Assembly: GCA_913020715.1 (NCBI GenBank)
Contig: CAJVZH010000001.1
Coordinates: 124,001-188,000, forward strand
Reading direction: 5' to 3'
Length of the DNA: 64,000 nt
Origin: an uncultured Gammaproteobacteria bacterium
GTDB lineage: Bacteria; Pseudomonadota; Gammaproteobacteria; PS1; Pseudothioglobaceae
Part shown: in pieces, positions 43,040 to 52,529 of the stretch
Layout: each line of letters opens with the position of its first letter
How positions within the stretch are numbered: the stretch's first letter is position 1
The notes under the pieces: generated by a model
What the model was told of the DNA's origin: nothing
The model's database searches: none
The model's input: the letters and a program-made list of their open reading frames with translations, nothing else
Made by a program: the position numbers and the translations under genes

Positions 43040-43067
43040 ATTATAGCTATAGATTTATTATAGTCAA
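43040..43067 (-). promoter_or_regulatory. Sigma70-like promoter for the MttB-3 operon
   Basis: Minus strand TTGACT (43067-43062), 16-bp spacer, TATAAT (43045-43040). Confidence 0.65.
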
Positions 43068-43204
43068 GCACCTTGACAGGTGGTTATAATTGGCCGCCTC
43101 AGGGGGGAAGTAGGGGTATGATTAAAAAGCCATACACTTATTTAATCACTTGATATGCCTTAACAAAGGCGAAAAACTTATTTTTTGTTCACTACTAACT
43201 TACT

Positions 43205-44653
43205 ATGTCAAATTTATCAAATAATTACATCGCCGGCGACTGGGTTGAAGGCGTTAGTTCAATCGCAAATATTAACCCTTCTGATACCAATGATGTTATC
43301 GGTCAATTTGCTCAAGCAAGTTCGACGCAATTAGAAGATGCACTGAATTCTGCACAAATCGCACAAAGACAATGGGCGGCTACGGGGCTTGAGCAGCGCC
43401 AAGCTGTATTGATGAAAATTGGCGAAGAAATGATGGCTCGCAGCGCTGAACTTGGTGAGCTACTCTCAAGAGAAGAAGGCAAGCCAGTAGCAGAAGGCAA
43501 AGGTGAGGTCTACCGCGCCGGTCAATTCTTTACTTATTACGCGGCTGAAGTTTTACGCCAAAGTGGCGATACAGCGGATTCTGTGCGCCCTAACATTGAG
43601 GTGGATGTGCGCCGTGAGCCAATGGGTACAGTGGCGATTATTTCACCTTGGAATTTTCCAACAGCAACAGCGAGCTGGAAAATTGCACCAGCGCTAGCAT
43701 TCGGTAACGCGGTTATTTGGAAACCAGCCAATTTAACACCGGCCAGTGCAGTTGCCCTAGCTGAGATCATTTCAAGACAAGATATCCCTAAAGGACTGTT
43801 TAACCTAGTGATGGGCTCTGGTGGCTCAATTGGTCAGGCATTGGTTGAAAGTCCTAAAGTGCACGCAATCAGCTTTACCGGATCCTACGACGTCGGTCGT
43901 CAAATTGCCGGTGCAGCAGCGCAAAATTTAACTAAATTTCAATTAGAACTTGGCTCAAAAAATCCACTGGTGGTGATGGATGACGCCGATATCGATGTTG
44001 CTGTTGCTGCGGCAACAGGTGGCGCTTTTGGCTCTACTGGGCAAAAATGCACGGCATCATCGCGTTTGGTGGTTCATCAGTCTATTCATGACGAGTTTGT
44101 CGAGAGAATGACAGCCTCTACTTCAGCTCTTAAAGTGGGTCACGCACTGGAAGACGGTACGCAAATTGGCCCTGCAGCAAGTGCAGAGCAATTAGCCTCT
44201 AACCTAGATTACATGCAACTCGCACGTGAAGAGGGTTGTGAAGTGGTTTGTGGTGGTGATGCACTTGAGCTTGCAACACCGGGTCATTACATGCAGCCTG
44301 CCTTATTGATTGGTGGTGACAATGCTATGCGATTAAATCGTGAAGAGTTGTTTGCGCCAATGGCTTGCGTCATTAAAGTTGCTGATTACGACGAGGCATT
44401 GTCGGTGGCTAACGACACCGATTTTGGTTTGGTTTCTGGCATTATTACTCAGTCATTATCAAAAGCAAGCCATTTCCGTAGAAACGCAGAAAGCGGCTGT
44501 GTAATGGTTAACTTGCCAACAGCAGGTACAGATTACCACGTACCGTTTGGCGGCAGAAAGAACTCAAGCTTTGGTCCAAGAGAGCAGGGTCAATACGCGA
44601 AAGAGCTTTACACTCAAGTGAAAACATCTTACATTTCATCAGGTAATCCATAA
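43205..44653 (+). CDS. Aldehyde dehydrogenase, ketoglutarate-semialdehyde-dehydrogenase-like
   Basis: FQLELGSKNPLVVMDDADID; GQKCTASSRLVV; FGGRKNSSFGPREQG. Confidence 0.85.
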   Translation: MSNLSNNYIAGDWVEGVSSIANINPSDTNDVIGQFAQASSTQLEDALNSAQIAQRQWAATGLEQRQAVLMKIGEEMMARSAELGELLSREEGKPVAEGKGEVYRAGQFFTYYAAEVLRQSGDTADSVRPNIEVDVRREPMGTVAIISPWNFPTATASWKIAPALAFGNAVIWKPANLTPASAVALAEIISRQDIPKGLFNLVMGSGGSIGQALVESPKVHAISFTGSYDVGRQIAGAAAQNLTKFQLELGSKNPLVVMDDADIDVAVAAATGGAFGSTGQKCTASSRLVVHQSIHDEFVERMTASTSALKVGHALEDGTQIGPAASAEQLASNLDYMQLAREEGCEVVCGGDALELATPGHYMQPALLIGGDNAMRLNREELFAPMACVIKVADYDEALSVANDTDFGLVSGIITQSLSKASHFRRNAESGCVMVNLPTAGTDYHVPFGGRKNSSFGPREQGQYAKELYTQVKTSYISSGNP

Positions 44654-45645
44654 TGGCACACCCCTCTCTTTATGTTGATGCACTCCAATACAATAATTGG
44701 AGTGAGGAAGTCTTCAAACAAATTAACGCTGGCGGCCTTAGTGCTATTCACGTCACTATTTGTTATCACGAAGATTTTCAAGAGATGGTGCAAAACGTCA
44801 TCGTTTGGAATCGTCGATTTGAAGATTACGCTGATTTAATTTTCTTAGGAAAAACAGCGGATGATGTTCGTAGAGCAAAAGCCGAAGGCCGTACTGCTAT
44901 TTTCTTCGGCTATCAAAACTGCTCTCCAATTGAGGACAATATTGGTCTTGTAGAAATATGCCATCAACTCGGCGCGCGCTTTATGCAGTTGACGTATAAC
45001 AACCAGAGCTTATTGGGTACGGGTTGCTATGAGGCGAACGATCCTGGCATTACTCGCATGGGTAAGCAAGTCATTAAAGAAATGAATCGAGTTGGTCTGG
45101 TGGTGGACATGAGTCATTCTGCGGAGCGTTCAACAATGGAGGCGATTGAAATTTCTGAGCGCCCTATTGCCATTACTCATGCGAATCCAGTCTTCTGGCA
45201 TGCGGCACTTAGAAATAAGTCAAATGAGGTTTTAAAAGCCCTGGGTGAGAGTGGTGGTATGCTTGGTTTTTCCATGTACCCACATCATTTAAAAGGCAAG
45301 TCAGATTGTACGTTAGAGAGTTTTTGTACGATGATTGCCGATACCGCTGAAGTTATGGGTATTGATAATATTGGCATTGGTAGTGACCTTTGTCAAAATC
45401 AACCGGATAGCGTGGTTGAGTGGATGCGCAATGGTACCTGGACTCGAGATCGCGATTTTGGTGAGGGCTCAGCAAGTGCTGCGGGCTTCCCTGCGCAACC
45501 GGATTGGTTTAAGGACAATCGCGATTTTTCAAATCTTGAGGGCGGCTTAAGATCAGTTGGCATGTCAGAAAAAGACGTGGCGGCCGTGATGGGTGAGAAT
45601 TGGCTAAGATTTTTTGAATCCTCATTTGGGCCGACCAGCACATAA
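44653..45645 (+). CDS. Membrane dipeptidase family (M19) protein
   Basis: LVVDMSHSAERSTMEAIEIS, ITHANPVFW, IGIGSDLCQN; TAATG overlap with upstream ALDH. Confidence 0.85.
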   Translation: MAHPSLYVDALQYNNWSEEVFKQINAGGLSAIHVTICYHEDFQEMVQNVIVWNRRFEDYADLIFLGKTADDVRRAKAEGRTAIFFGYQNCSPIEDNIGLVEICHQLGARFMQLTYNNQSLLGTGCYEANDPGITRMGKQVIKEMNRVGLVVDMSHSAERSTMEAIEISERPIAITHANPVFWHAALRNKSNEVLKALGESGGMLGFSMYPHHLKGKSDCTLESFCTMIADTAEVMGIDNIGIGSDLCQNQPDSVVEWMRNGTWTRDRDFGEGSASAAGFPAQPDWFKDNRDFSNLEGGLRSVGMSEKDVAAVMGENWLRFFESSFGPTST

Positions 45646-45648
45646 ACA

Positions 45649-47346
45649 ATGCCGTCTAGTGCCACACTTGATGAAGCGATGATGCGGCGACCCGAACAGG
45701 TGATGCGTCTTGATAGAATGGGCTCATCATTCCCGACACGATTGAGTTTTATGCGCGGACTAATTCGTCGCATGTCAAAAGAGCAGTGGAAGTTTGAGAA
45801 GTTGCGTCAAGACATTGACGAAAACGGCTATGGTGTCAGCGTTTATGCGGCGCATACACCAAAACGTACATATTCCTTAGTTGCTTTCACTCAGGACATT
45901 CCTGCCGATATGCGTACCGATCGAGTAATCGCTGAAGTTTGGGATGCAACATTTAATTTATTTGATGGTGTGCCGACGCAGGACGATATCGATTATTTGG
46001 CAAAAAATACACCCAAACAAGAGGGCGGGCGCTTTCGACCAAGCGAGCTTAGCTTGGCACGGGCCAATAAAAGCTTAAGACTGTTTGAGCACATAGTTTC
46101 GTCGCTTTCCGAAGGCAAGCAGCCGGACGTTGATTTAGTGGCTTCGGTTGGCTATATCATGCGCACAACTGCGGTCTACGGTAGCGGTAAATTTGGTTGC
46201 GCTGATCGCGCCAAGATTGCCGAGCGTGAAGAGTGCAAGGTGTCGTTCCACATGGAACTGTTGGCGGTTTATTTAATTCGCTGGTTTACCATTGACGTGG
46301 TAGAAACCATTGCAAAACAACGAGGTGGTGATAGAGCGGTTAGCCTAGAGCCCCATATTCGTCAATTTATTGGTGTTGGCAACTCTACCGGTCTTGGTAT
46401 GGCGCCATTTTTACTAAAACACCCTGTATTAATACATAACTGGGTTAGTGCAAAAGAAACCGCACTCGCTAGAGTTCGCAGTCTGGAGACGCCAATTAAA
46501 GGCTCTCTCGAGGCGTTTACACACAGCGTTCGACAAGTGGCACAACATTTGAAAGAGTGGCGTGTTGCAGACGAGATTCAAAGTGCTCGCATTGAGCAGC
46601 TGGAGGGCGAGGTTGCTGAGCTATCCAGTTGGTGTGATGATGAGAGTAATCTTGTCAAGCCATACCCTTGGAATGGTATTTATCAGTTTGCTGAGAATAG
46701 TTTTTCTCTAGAATGTCAAGAGATGGTGGTCTCACTTGTTATTGAGCCGCATGGTGCCTTGGTGGATGATTTGGCCGATACCATGTTTTCAACAACTGCA
46801 CCACAATTCGAAGCCAGTATGTCGCTTACAAGATTGAAGACGATTGTTAAAGATTATTACGCATGGGCCACCAGCATTGATTTTTCGCTCGGTGAGTCAC
46901 AGCATCATTTTTGGTATTATTCGGAAGATAAGCTGGAGCCGCGTTTTGGCTCAAAAGGTGTGGATGATGGAGTAGATCAGGAAATGCCCTTGGCTATTAG
47001 CAGAGATGCAAATGATCTGAATGAGCAGTTAAAAACAGCATCGGATGACATTACAGTGGGCGAGTTTGCGTTGCAATACCCACAATTTAGACACATTATT
47101 CGCCGTATCCAAAACACCGCACTGAGGCCTTATGCGGAAGTTCAAGATAATTTATTGGGCGAAACGATGAGGCCGCTTGACTTGCTGCGTTTTAAATTGG
47201 CATTTTTTGGCGCCTCTAAATTTGACCCAAAATCCGATTTATGGACAAGAATCTCCATGTATCAAGGCGCACCAATGCCTGACCAACTCTCAGATTCTAG
47301 TCACGATGATTGGACTTTTCCAATTCGACCACAAAGCGCACTTTAA
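45649..47346 (+). CDS. Uncharacterised 565-aa protein
   Basis: Long ORF, 3-nt gap from the dipeptidase gene and TAATG overlap with the next gene; family/function not recognised. Confidence 0.8.
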   Translation: MPSSATLDEAMMRRPEQVMRLDRMGSSFPTRLSFMRGLIRRMSKEQWKFEKLRQDIDENGYGVSVYAAHTPKRTYSLVAFTQDIPADMRTDRVIAEVWDATFNLFDGVPTQDDIDYLAKNTPKQEGGRFRPSELSLARANKSLRLFEHIVSSLSEGKQPDVDLVASVGYIMRTTAVYGSGKFGCADRAKIAEREECKVSFHMELLAVYLIRWFTIDVVETIAKQRGGDRAVSLEPHIRQFIGVGNSTGLGMAPFLLKHPVLIHNWVSAKETALARVRSLETPIKGSLEAFTHSVRQVAQHLKEWRVADEIQSARIEQLEGEVAELSSWCDDESNLVKPYPWNGIYQFAENSFSLECQEMVVSLVIEPHGALVDDLADTMFSTTAPQFEASMSLTRLKTIVKDYYAWATSIDFSLGESQHHFWYYSEDKLEPRFGSKGVDDGVDQEMPLAISRDANDLNEQLKTASDDITVGEFALQYPQFRHIIRRIQNTALRPYAEVQDNLLGETMRPLDLLRFKLAFFGASKFDPKSDLWTRISMYQGAPMPDQLSDSSHDDWTFPIRPQSAL

Positions 47347-48056
47347 TGCCAGATCAACTAACAATTTCACTAAACGAAATTCTATTTATCTTCACTAGGG
47401 CGGGTTTTGGCGTCAATGCGCCAATCGGTATTTCTGAAGATTTTGCGCGCAGCAATATGTGGCTAGCGGAGAATGGCTTTGACCCCTCTTTGTGTAGTGT
47501 TTCTGCACTTGATAGTCTTGATGAGGGCAAGAGCTCTTTGGTTATAGAACAGACGGAGGATGGTTTTAGTGGGTCGAACTCTCAGTATTTGTCTGCCTTG
47601 CAAGCCTCTGTTAGCGTGCTTGATAGAGTGAAAGGCAAACAAAGTGTCGAGTTGACCATTGCCAATGTTGATTCACCGCTATTGGTGGTTGCTGCTCTGG
47701 GGGCCAATCAAGTTGAGGGCTGGAAGGTGTGCTGGTGCGATGAAGTGGGCGCAAATTTTCAAGTGAATTTTATGGCCAATGGTCAATGGCACATCATCAG
47801 TGATGGTTTAGGGGTAATTGAACTTAGTAAGGGTGCAACAATGCAAGTGAGCTTGCTAGGCGATACAGATGTCGCTCTAGAAGGCAATATACAAAGGCTT
47901 GACAGCAAGGTCGAAAAAACAAAAATTTTACAAACAGGCATTGCAGTGCACGAGCATTGGAATGCGATTTATGCCTATTTTTCTCGCTGCTTGGTGAAGT
48001 CAACGGCGGAGTCCCGCGCTTCAGGTGCAGGCGCGGGTTTGGTAGATACGGATTAA
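47346..48056 (+). CDS. Uncharacterised protein, probably DUF3726 family
   Basis: SLNEILFIFTRAGFGVNAPIGISEDFARSNMWLAENGFD; stop/start overlap with the upstream 565-aa ORF. Confidence 0.65.
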   Translation: MPDQLTISLNEILFIFTRAGFGVNAPIGISEDFARSNMWLAENGFDPSLCSVSALDSLDEGKSSLVIEQTEDGFSGSNSQYLSALQASVSVLDRVKGKQSVELTIANVDSPLLVVAALGANQVEGWKVCWCDEVGANFQVNFMANGQWHIISDGLGVIELSKGATMQVSLLGDTDVALEGNIQRLDSKVEKTKILQTGIAVHEHWNAIYAYFSRCLVKSTAESRASGAGAGLVDTD

Positions 48057-48073
48057 ACATTAAGGAGTTACAC

Positions 48074-49075
48074 ATGAGTACAACGTTTTTAAATAGAGAA
48101 GAAATTGAGACAGTGGCAATTAAAGCGCTGATGAATTCAGGCGCCAGTGAAACTGCTGCAAGCGCTCTTGCAAAAGGCGTGGCCGCCGCTGAAATGGATG
48201 GCATTGCCAGCCATGGTTTGGTTTATGTGCCAATTTATTGCGAACATTTGACCTGCGGTAAGGTGAACCCAAACGCTAAGGTTGTGGTTGATCATGCAGC
48301 CTCTAGTGCAATTGTGGTTGACGCAGACAGTGGTTTTGCTCATCCAGCGATTGACGCAGGCTTTGATCTGTTGATTGAAAGCGCTAAGAAAAATGGTTGT
48401 GCTGCGATGTCGATAAGAAATTCTTATAATTGTGGTGTGCTTGGTTTTCATTCAGAGCGTATTGCACAAGCAGGCATGACCGGCCTAGGGTTTACCAATG
48501 CACCGGCATCGATAATGCCAGTTGGTGGCAACAAGTCAATTATTGGCACCAATCCTTTTTCTGTCGCCGTGCCGGATGGTAAGGGCGGTGTTGCTTTTGT
48601 TCTTGACCAGTCTGCCAGTGTGGTTGCTAAGAGTGAAATTAAGATGCATGCACAGGCTGGAAAATCGATCCCTGAGGGTTGGGCGTACGATGCAGATGGC
48701 AATCCAACTACCGATGCCGATGCCGCTATGAAGGGCTCTATGGCACCAGTTGGCGGCTACAAAGGCTTTGGCGCAGGCTTGCTGGTTGAGATTTTTGCGG
48801 CAGTTATGTCTGGTGCTACGCTTTCGCAGGATGCCAGCCCTTTTGCAGGCACAGCAGGCGGACCACCTAGAACAGGCCAATTCTTTTTCGCCGCTTCACC
48901 AGACGTTTTTTCACCGGATGTATTTGGCGATCGAATTCAGACACTAACCAGCTCAATTGTCGCCCAAGAAGGCGCACACTTATCAGGCTCTGAGCGTGTT
49001 GTAGCAAGAACGGCACACGAAGCAAATGGTGTTGAGGTAAGCGTTGCTTTGTTGGAGAAAATCCAAGCGATTTAA
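48074..49075 (+). CDS. Malate/L-lactate dehydrogenase (Ldh2) family oxidoreductase
   Basis: MDGIASHGL..., NPFSVAVP, GGYKGFGAGLLVEI motifs; delta1-pyrroline-2-carboxylate reductase-like family. Confidence 0.88.
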   Translation: MSTTFLNREEIETVAIKALMNSGASETAASALAKGVAAAEMDGIASHGLVYVPIYCEHLTCGKVNPNAKVVVDHAASSAIVVDADSGFAHPAIDAGFDLLIESAKKNGCAAMSIRNSYNCGVLGFHSERIAQAGMTGLGFTNAPASIMPVGGNKSIIGTNPFSVAVPDGKGGVAFVLDQSASVVAKSEIKMHAQAGKSIPEGWAYDADGNPTTDADAAMKGSMAPVGGYKGFGAGLLVEIFAAVMSGATLSQDASPFAGTAGGPPRTGQFFFAASPDVFSPDVFGDRIQTLTSSIVAQEGAHLSGSERVVARTAHEANGVEVSVALLEKIQAI

Positions 49076-49107
49076 TTCACCAGAGAGTTCAGTCAATTAT
49101 TAGCTTC

Positions 49108-50379
49108 TTAGCTTGATTGGCTGGACTCCTCTGAAAAGTCATCGCGGTGTTTGCCTATTTTTATTCGACGAGTAGTGCCCACAAGCTCTTGTTGATAGTC
49201 GCTCTCATTGATGCACTTCTTGAGGCTATCCGTCCTTAAATCAAGCGTTGAAAGACCCATTTGTCCAGCAGCCCTCATGCCGGCGTACCTCGCGTCTGCG
49301 GCGGTCTTCTTTCTAACTAGGTGCGGTTGCCAGTAGTCCAAGTCCTTGGGTTCGGCATCGCCCTCTATATTTAAGTAGTTAGCTTTTAGGGCGCCATTAA
49401 TAATTTCTGCACCTCTAGAGGTGCGGCCAATCACAACATTGGTGCCTAGGTCGTTTTCCATCATCTCTAAGGTTGGCTCACAATTCGGCCACGTGTCTCC
49501 AGAAACAATATCTGCAGCTTCACCCGAGCCGTCTGGACAAATGCGGCAGCGCCAAGGCATGTACCATTGTGAAGAATCTGTACCCCAGAAGTCCAGATAG
49601 GTTTTTGTGATCGTTTCTCCGTTTTTGAAACGAACAATGGTTGGCCCCGGGCAGCCCTCACCACGATAGCTCACGCTTTGGACGTCATCTTCGTCGGCGC
49701 CAACAGATTTGAGGAAATTATCCATCGCAAATGGCGGGAAAAAACCGCCGCAAACGGGTGTTAATAGTGCTTTAATTTGTCGGTCAATCCTTGGATCCTT
49801 TTTGCCGAGCAAGCGCACTGCTGAAATGTCACATGGCTTGGCAACAAGAGCAATATTAATGCCAGTATCGAGTGTTTTGAGTAAGTTTTCTAGTGGTGCG
49901 GTTGAGGCGTAGATGGAGCCACTGCCCTTTATAACATCGTCACTGGTTTGGCTTAATTGTGAGTGACCAAAATACGCTTTTAGGCCACCACCAGCAACCT
50001 GTAAAATACCATCAACTTGCCCGCTCTCCAGTAAGTATTGACTGATTGCGGTAAGGGCGCCCCCAGTAGCCGCTTTATGCCTGATTTTTGCATCACCCGA
50101 ATGCGCCTTCACTATTGTTTCTATCGCCCCCCATGTCGGGTCGATATTTTCTGGGTTTAAGACTTTGTCACTTGGCATACCCGATTGCACAACGCCAGGG
50201 CAAAAGCTTTGTAAATGGGTGTTTTGTCCTGAGTTTAATGCCGTGCTTTCTGAGGGCCTCAGATGACCGGAAGGTGAGAGTTGCATTTGAACTTGACTAG
50301 GAAAAACGCTAGCACAGAGGCCGCAACCGATGCACAAGCCCTCTTCGATAATTTGTTCAATACTGTTATTTGTGGGCAT
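49108..50379 (-). CDS. Coenzyme F420 hydrogenase/dehydrogenase beta-subunit (FrhB/FdhB)-family Fe-S protein
   Basis: CIGCGLC ferredoxin-like motif; KAATGGALTAISQYLLE, KPCDISAVR, YRGEGCPG, SGDTWPN. Confidence 0.82.
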   Translation of the reverse strand: MPTNNSIEQIIEEGLCIGCGLCASVFPSQVQMQLSPSGHLRPSESTALNSGQNTHLQSFCPGVVQSGMPSDKVLNPENIDPTWGAIETIVKAHSGDAKIRHKAATGGALTAISQYLLESGQVDGILQVAGGGLKAYFGHSQLSQTSDDVIKGSGSIYASTAPLENLLKTLDTGINIALVAKPCDISAVRLLGKKDPRIDRQIKALLTPVCGGFFPPFAMDNFLKSVGADEDDVQSVSYRGEGCPGPTIVRFKNGETITKTYLDFWGTDSSQWYMPWRCRICPDGSGEAADIVSGDTWPNCEPTLEMMENDLGTNVVIGRTSRGAEIINGALKANYLNIEGDAEPKDLDYWQPHLVRKKTAADARYAGMRAAGQMGLSTLDLRTDSLKKCINESDYQQELVGTTRRIKIGKHRDDFSEESSQSS

Positions 50380-50390
50380 ATTCAGAGTTA

Positions 50391-51473
50391 TTAAATCAGA
50401 AATTTTTCAATTGCGCTATTATCAAAGGTGAAGCCGATTCCTGGGCGTTCTGGAATTTCAATGCATCCATCGATAATAGATATTTTTTCATTGAACAGAG
50501 GTGCGTACCAAGGCATGTGTTCAATTGAAATACAATTTTCGACAGAGCCCGCTATGCACAAGCTTTGCTCAGTGAAAATATGGGTAGAAATCGGCAGATT
50601 GTAAGCTTCGGCCAGATGCGCCACTTTGCGCATCTCGCTTAGGCCGCCGATTCGCTGTAAATCTGGCATAAGAATGTCACAAGCTTTAGACTCAATCATG
50701 GCACGCATGCCGTAACGGGTGTATTCTGTCTCACCCGATGCAATTGGCATGTCCAGCGCTTGACGCACTTCACCGTGGCCAGTTAAGTCGTAAGCTGGTA
50801 CCGGCTCTTCCAGCCAAAGAAGATCGAATTCTTGCAATTCTTTGCCCAGTTTTATCGCTTTTTTAGGAGTTAGGGCTTGGTTGAGGTCCGCCATGAGTTC
50901 GATGTCCGGCCCAATTGCGTCCCGAAGCTGTTTGACTCGCTCTACGTCGTCTTTGTAGTTTTTGGATCCAAGCCTAAGTTTCATTGATCTGTGACCTTGT
51001 TGAAGAAAAACATGTGCTTCTTCAATGAGTTCGTCAATACCTTGTGCGAGCCACAAACCCCCACTGGCGTAGGTTTGTATTGTGGTTCGACAGGCACCAA
51101 ACATTCTGTGTAGTGGTAAATTCGCCGCCTTGCCGACAATATCCCAAAGGGCTGTATCAATAGTGGAGAGCGCAGAAATGGTAATACCTTTGTGGCCAGT
51201 AGGGTTTATCTCTCTCCAAATATCCTGCCAAATGGCTTCGATAAAGTGCGGGTCTTTGCCGATTAGATGCGAGGAAAAACCTTTTATCATTTCATCAAAA
51301 GCTTTAATTCGAACAGCATTTAATGCAAATAAATAGGACTCACCGGTAACTCCTTCGTCGGTTTCAATGGTGAGTAATACGCAGCCCACTGAGCGCATAT
51401 CGTGAATTGCTGTTTTAATTGGCTTTTCGAAAGGAAGCTCGACAAGCCTAGTAGTTAGCCCGCTAATGATCAT
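50391..51473 (-). CDS. Mandelate racemase/muconate lactonizing enzyme family protein (third enolase-superfamily member)
   Basis: MKLRLGS, MADLNQAL, LEEPV, GETEYTRYG, STHIFTEQS. Confidence 0.85.
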   Translation of the reverse strand: MIISGLTTRLVELPFEKPIKTAIHDMRSVGCVLLTIETDEGVTGESYLFALNAVRIKAFDEMIKGFSSHLIGKDPHFIEAIWQDIWREINPTGHKGITISALSTIDTALWDIVGKAANLPLHRMFGACRTTIQTYASGGLWLAQGIDELIEEAHVFLQQGHRSMKLRLGSKNYKDDVERVKQLRDAIGPDIELMADLNQALTPKKAIKLGKELQEFDLLWLEEPVPAYDLTGHGEVRQALDMPIASGETEYTRYGMRAMIESKACDILMPDLQRIGGLSEMRKVAHLAEAYNLPISTHIFTEQSLCIAGSVENCISIEHMPWYAPLFNEKISIIDGCIEIPERPGIGFTFDNSAIEKFLI

Positions 51474-51554
51474 TTATCGACACGACTTCTATCTAAAAAT
51501 AAATAATATACCGGTTTGAGACAAAAAGAACTGCAATAAAAAACTATAACACCT

Positions 51555-51569
51555 ATCGAAAAAAATGAT
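51555..51569. promoter_or_regulatory. Candidate LysR-type box upstream of the MR-family gene
   Basis: ATC-N9-GAT (T-N11-A): ATCGAAAAAAATGAT. Confidence 0.3.
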
Positions 51570-51597
51570 TTCAATGGAAAACTGCAGTCTGAAAAAG

Positions 51598-52443
51598 TTA
51601 GTTAATGATTTTTCTTAATGCACGAATGGCTGCTTTGTGTAATCTTGAATCGATAGCGGTTGTGGGATAGCCCAAGTAAGTTGGGCGGTGAAAAGTTGGG
51701 GAGTTTCCAACCAAAAACAACGTTTCATCTTCAAGAAAGTGCTTGATGAATCCCTCTATAAAATAACCTGAGCCACCATTTTTTAGGATGTGGTTGAGGG
51801 CAATGGTTGCTGCACCAAACGATATTTTAGGGATGTAGGCTTTCGGAAACGCAAGGTTGTGTTGGGCGCGAAACTCATCGCCCCAGTCCACAAACACATA
51901 ACCATCAACCCTGCCCATTTCAAGAGTGCGTGGCTCTGTAGATACAAGAATTAGTTTGTCGTCCAGTAGTTGCTCTATGTGGATATTGGGCTGGTGAATT
52001 GGACGGTAGAGAATAGCCATATCAATATGACCATCTCGTAGCTGGACCATCAATGGATCCGAATAATCACTAATTACCCTAGTTGCAATACTGGGCTCGG
52101 TTTTCCACATGATATCCAGCCATTTGGGGGCGATATAATCCCAATGATTCATTTGAATGCCAAAACTAAAGACGCCGGTCATATCGTCTGGCAAAGCAAT
52201 TTCTTGACGGGCTCTTTCCCATGCCTGAACGGCAGCAACGGCATGCTTGTGGAAAAGTCTGCCAGCAGTTGTTAGTTCACAACCATTGCGTTTTCTAATA
52301 ATAAGTGCTTGGTTGAGTTGCTCTTCTAGCGCTTTGATTCTAGCGCTGACAGTAGATTGTGTAACGTGTAATTTTTCGGCGGACGCTTGAAAGCTACCAG
52401 AAGAACTGACCTCTAAAAAAGTCCGCATATGCTCAATATTCAC
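51598..52443 (-). CDS. LysR-family transcriptional regulator
   Basis: MNIEHMRTFLEVSSSGSFQASAEKLHVTQSTVSARIKALEEQL. Confidence 0.95.
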   Translation of the reverse strand: MNIEHMRTFLEVSSSGSFQASAEKLHVTQSTVSARIKALEEQLNQALIIRKRNGCELTTAGRLFHKHAVAAVQAWERARQEIALPDDMTGVFSFGIQMNHWDYIAPKWLDIMWKTEPSIATRVISDYSDPLMVQLRDGHIDMAILYRPIHQPNIHIEQLLDDKLILVSTEPRTLEMGRVDGYVFVDWGDEFRAQHNLAFPKAYIPKISFGAATIALNHILKNGGSGYFIEGFIKHFLEDETLFLVGNSPTFHRPTYLGYPTTAIDSRLHKAAIRALRKIIN

Positions 52444-52512
52444 TTAGCCCCCCGCTAATAAACAAAGTTATCTATTGGATACTATGATTATACAAAATAT
52501 GAGGAATGGATG

Positions 52513-52529
52513 TATCGCTATTTTCGATA
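52513..52529. promoter_or_regulatory. Candidate LysR-type operator in the lysR/aldolase divergent region
   Basis: TATCG-CTATTTT-CGATA, containing ATC-N9-GAT (T-N11-A). Confidence 0.5.
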
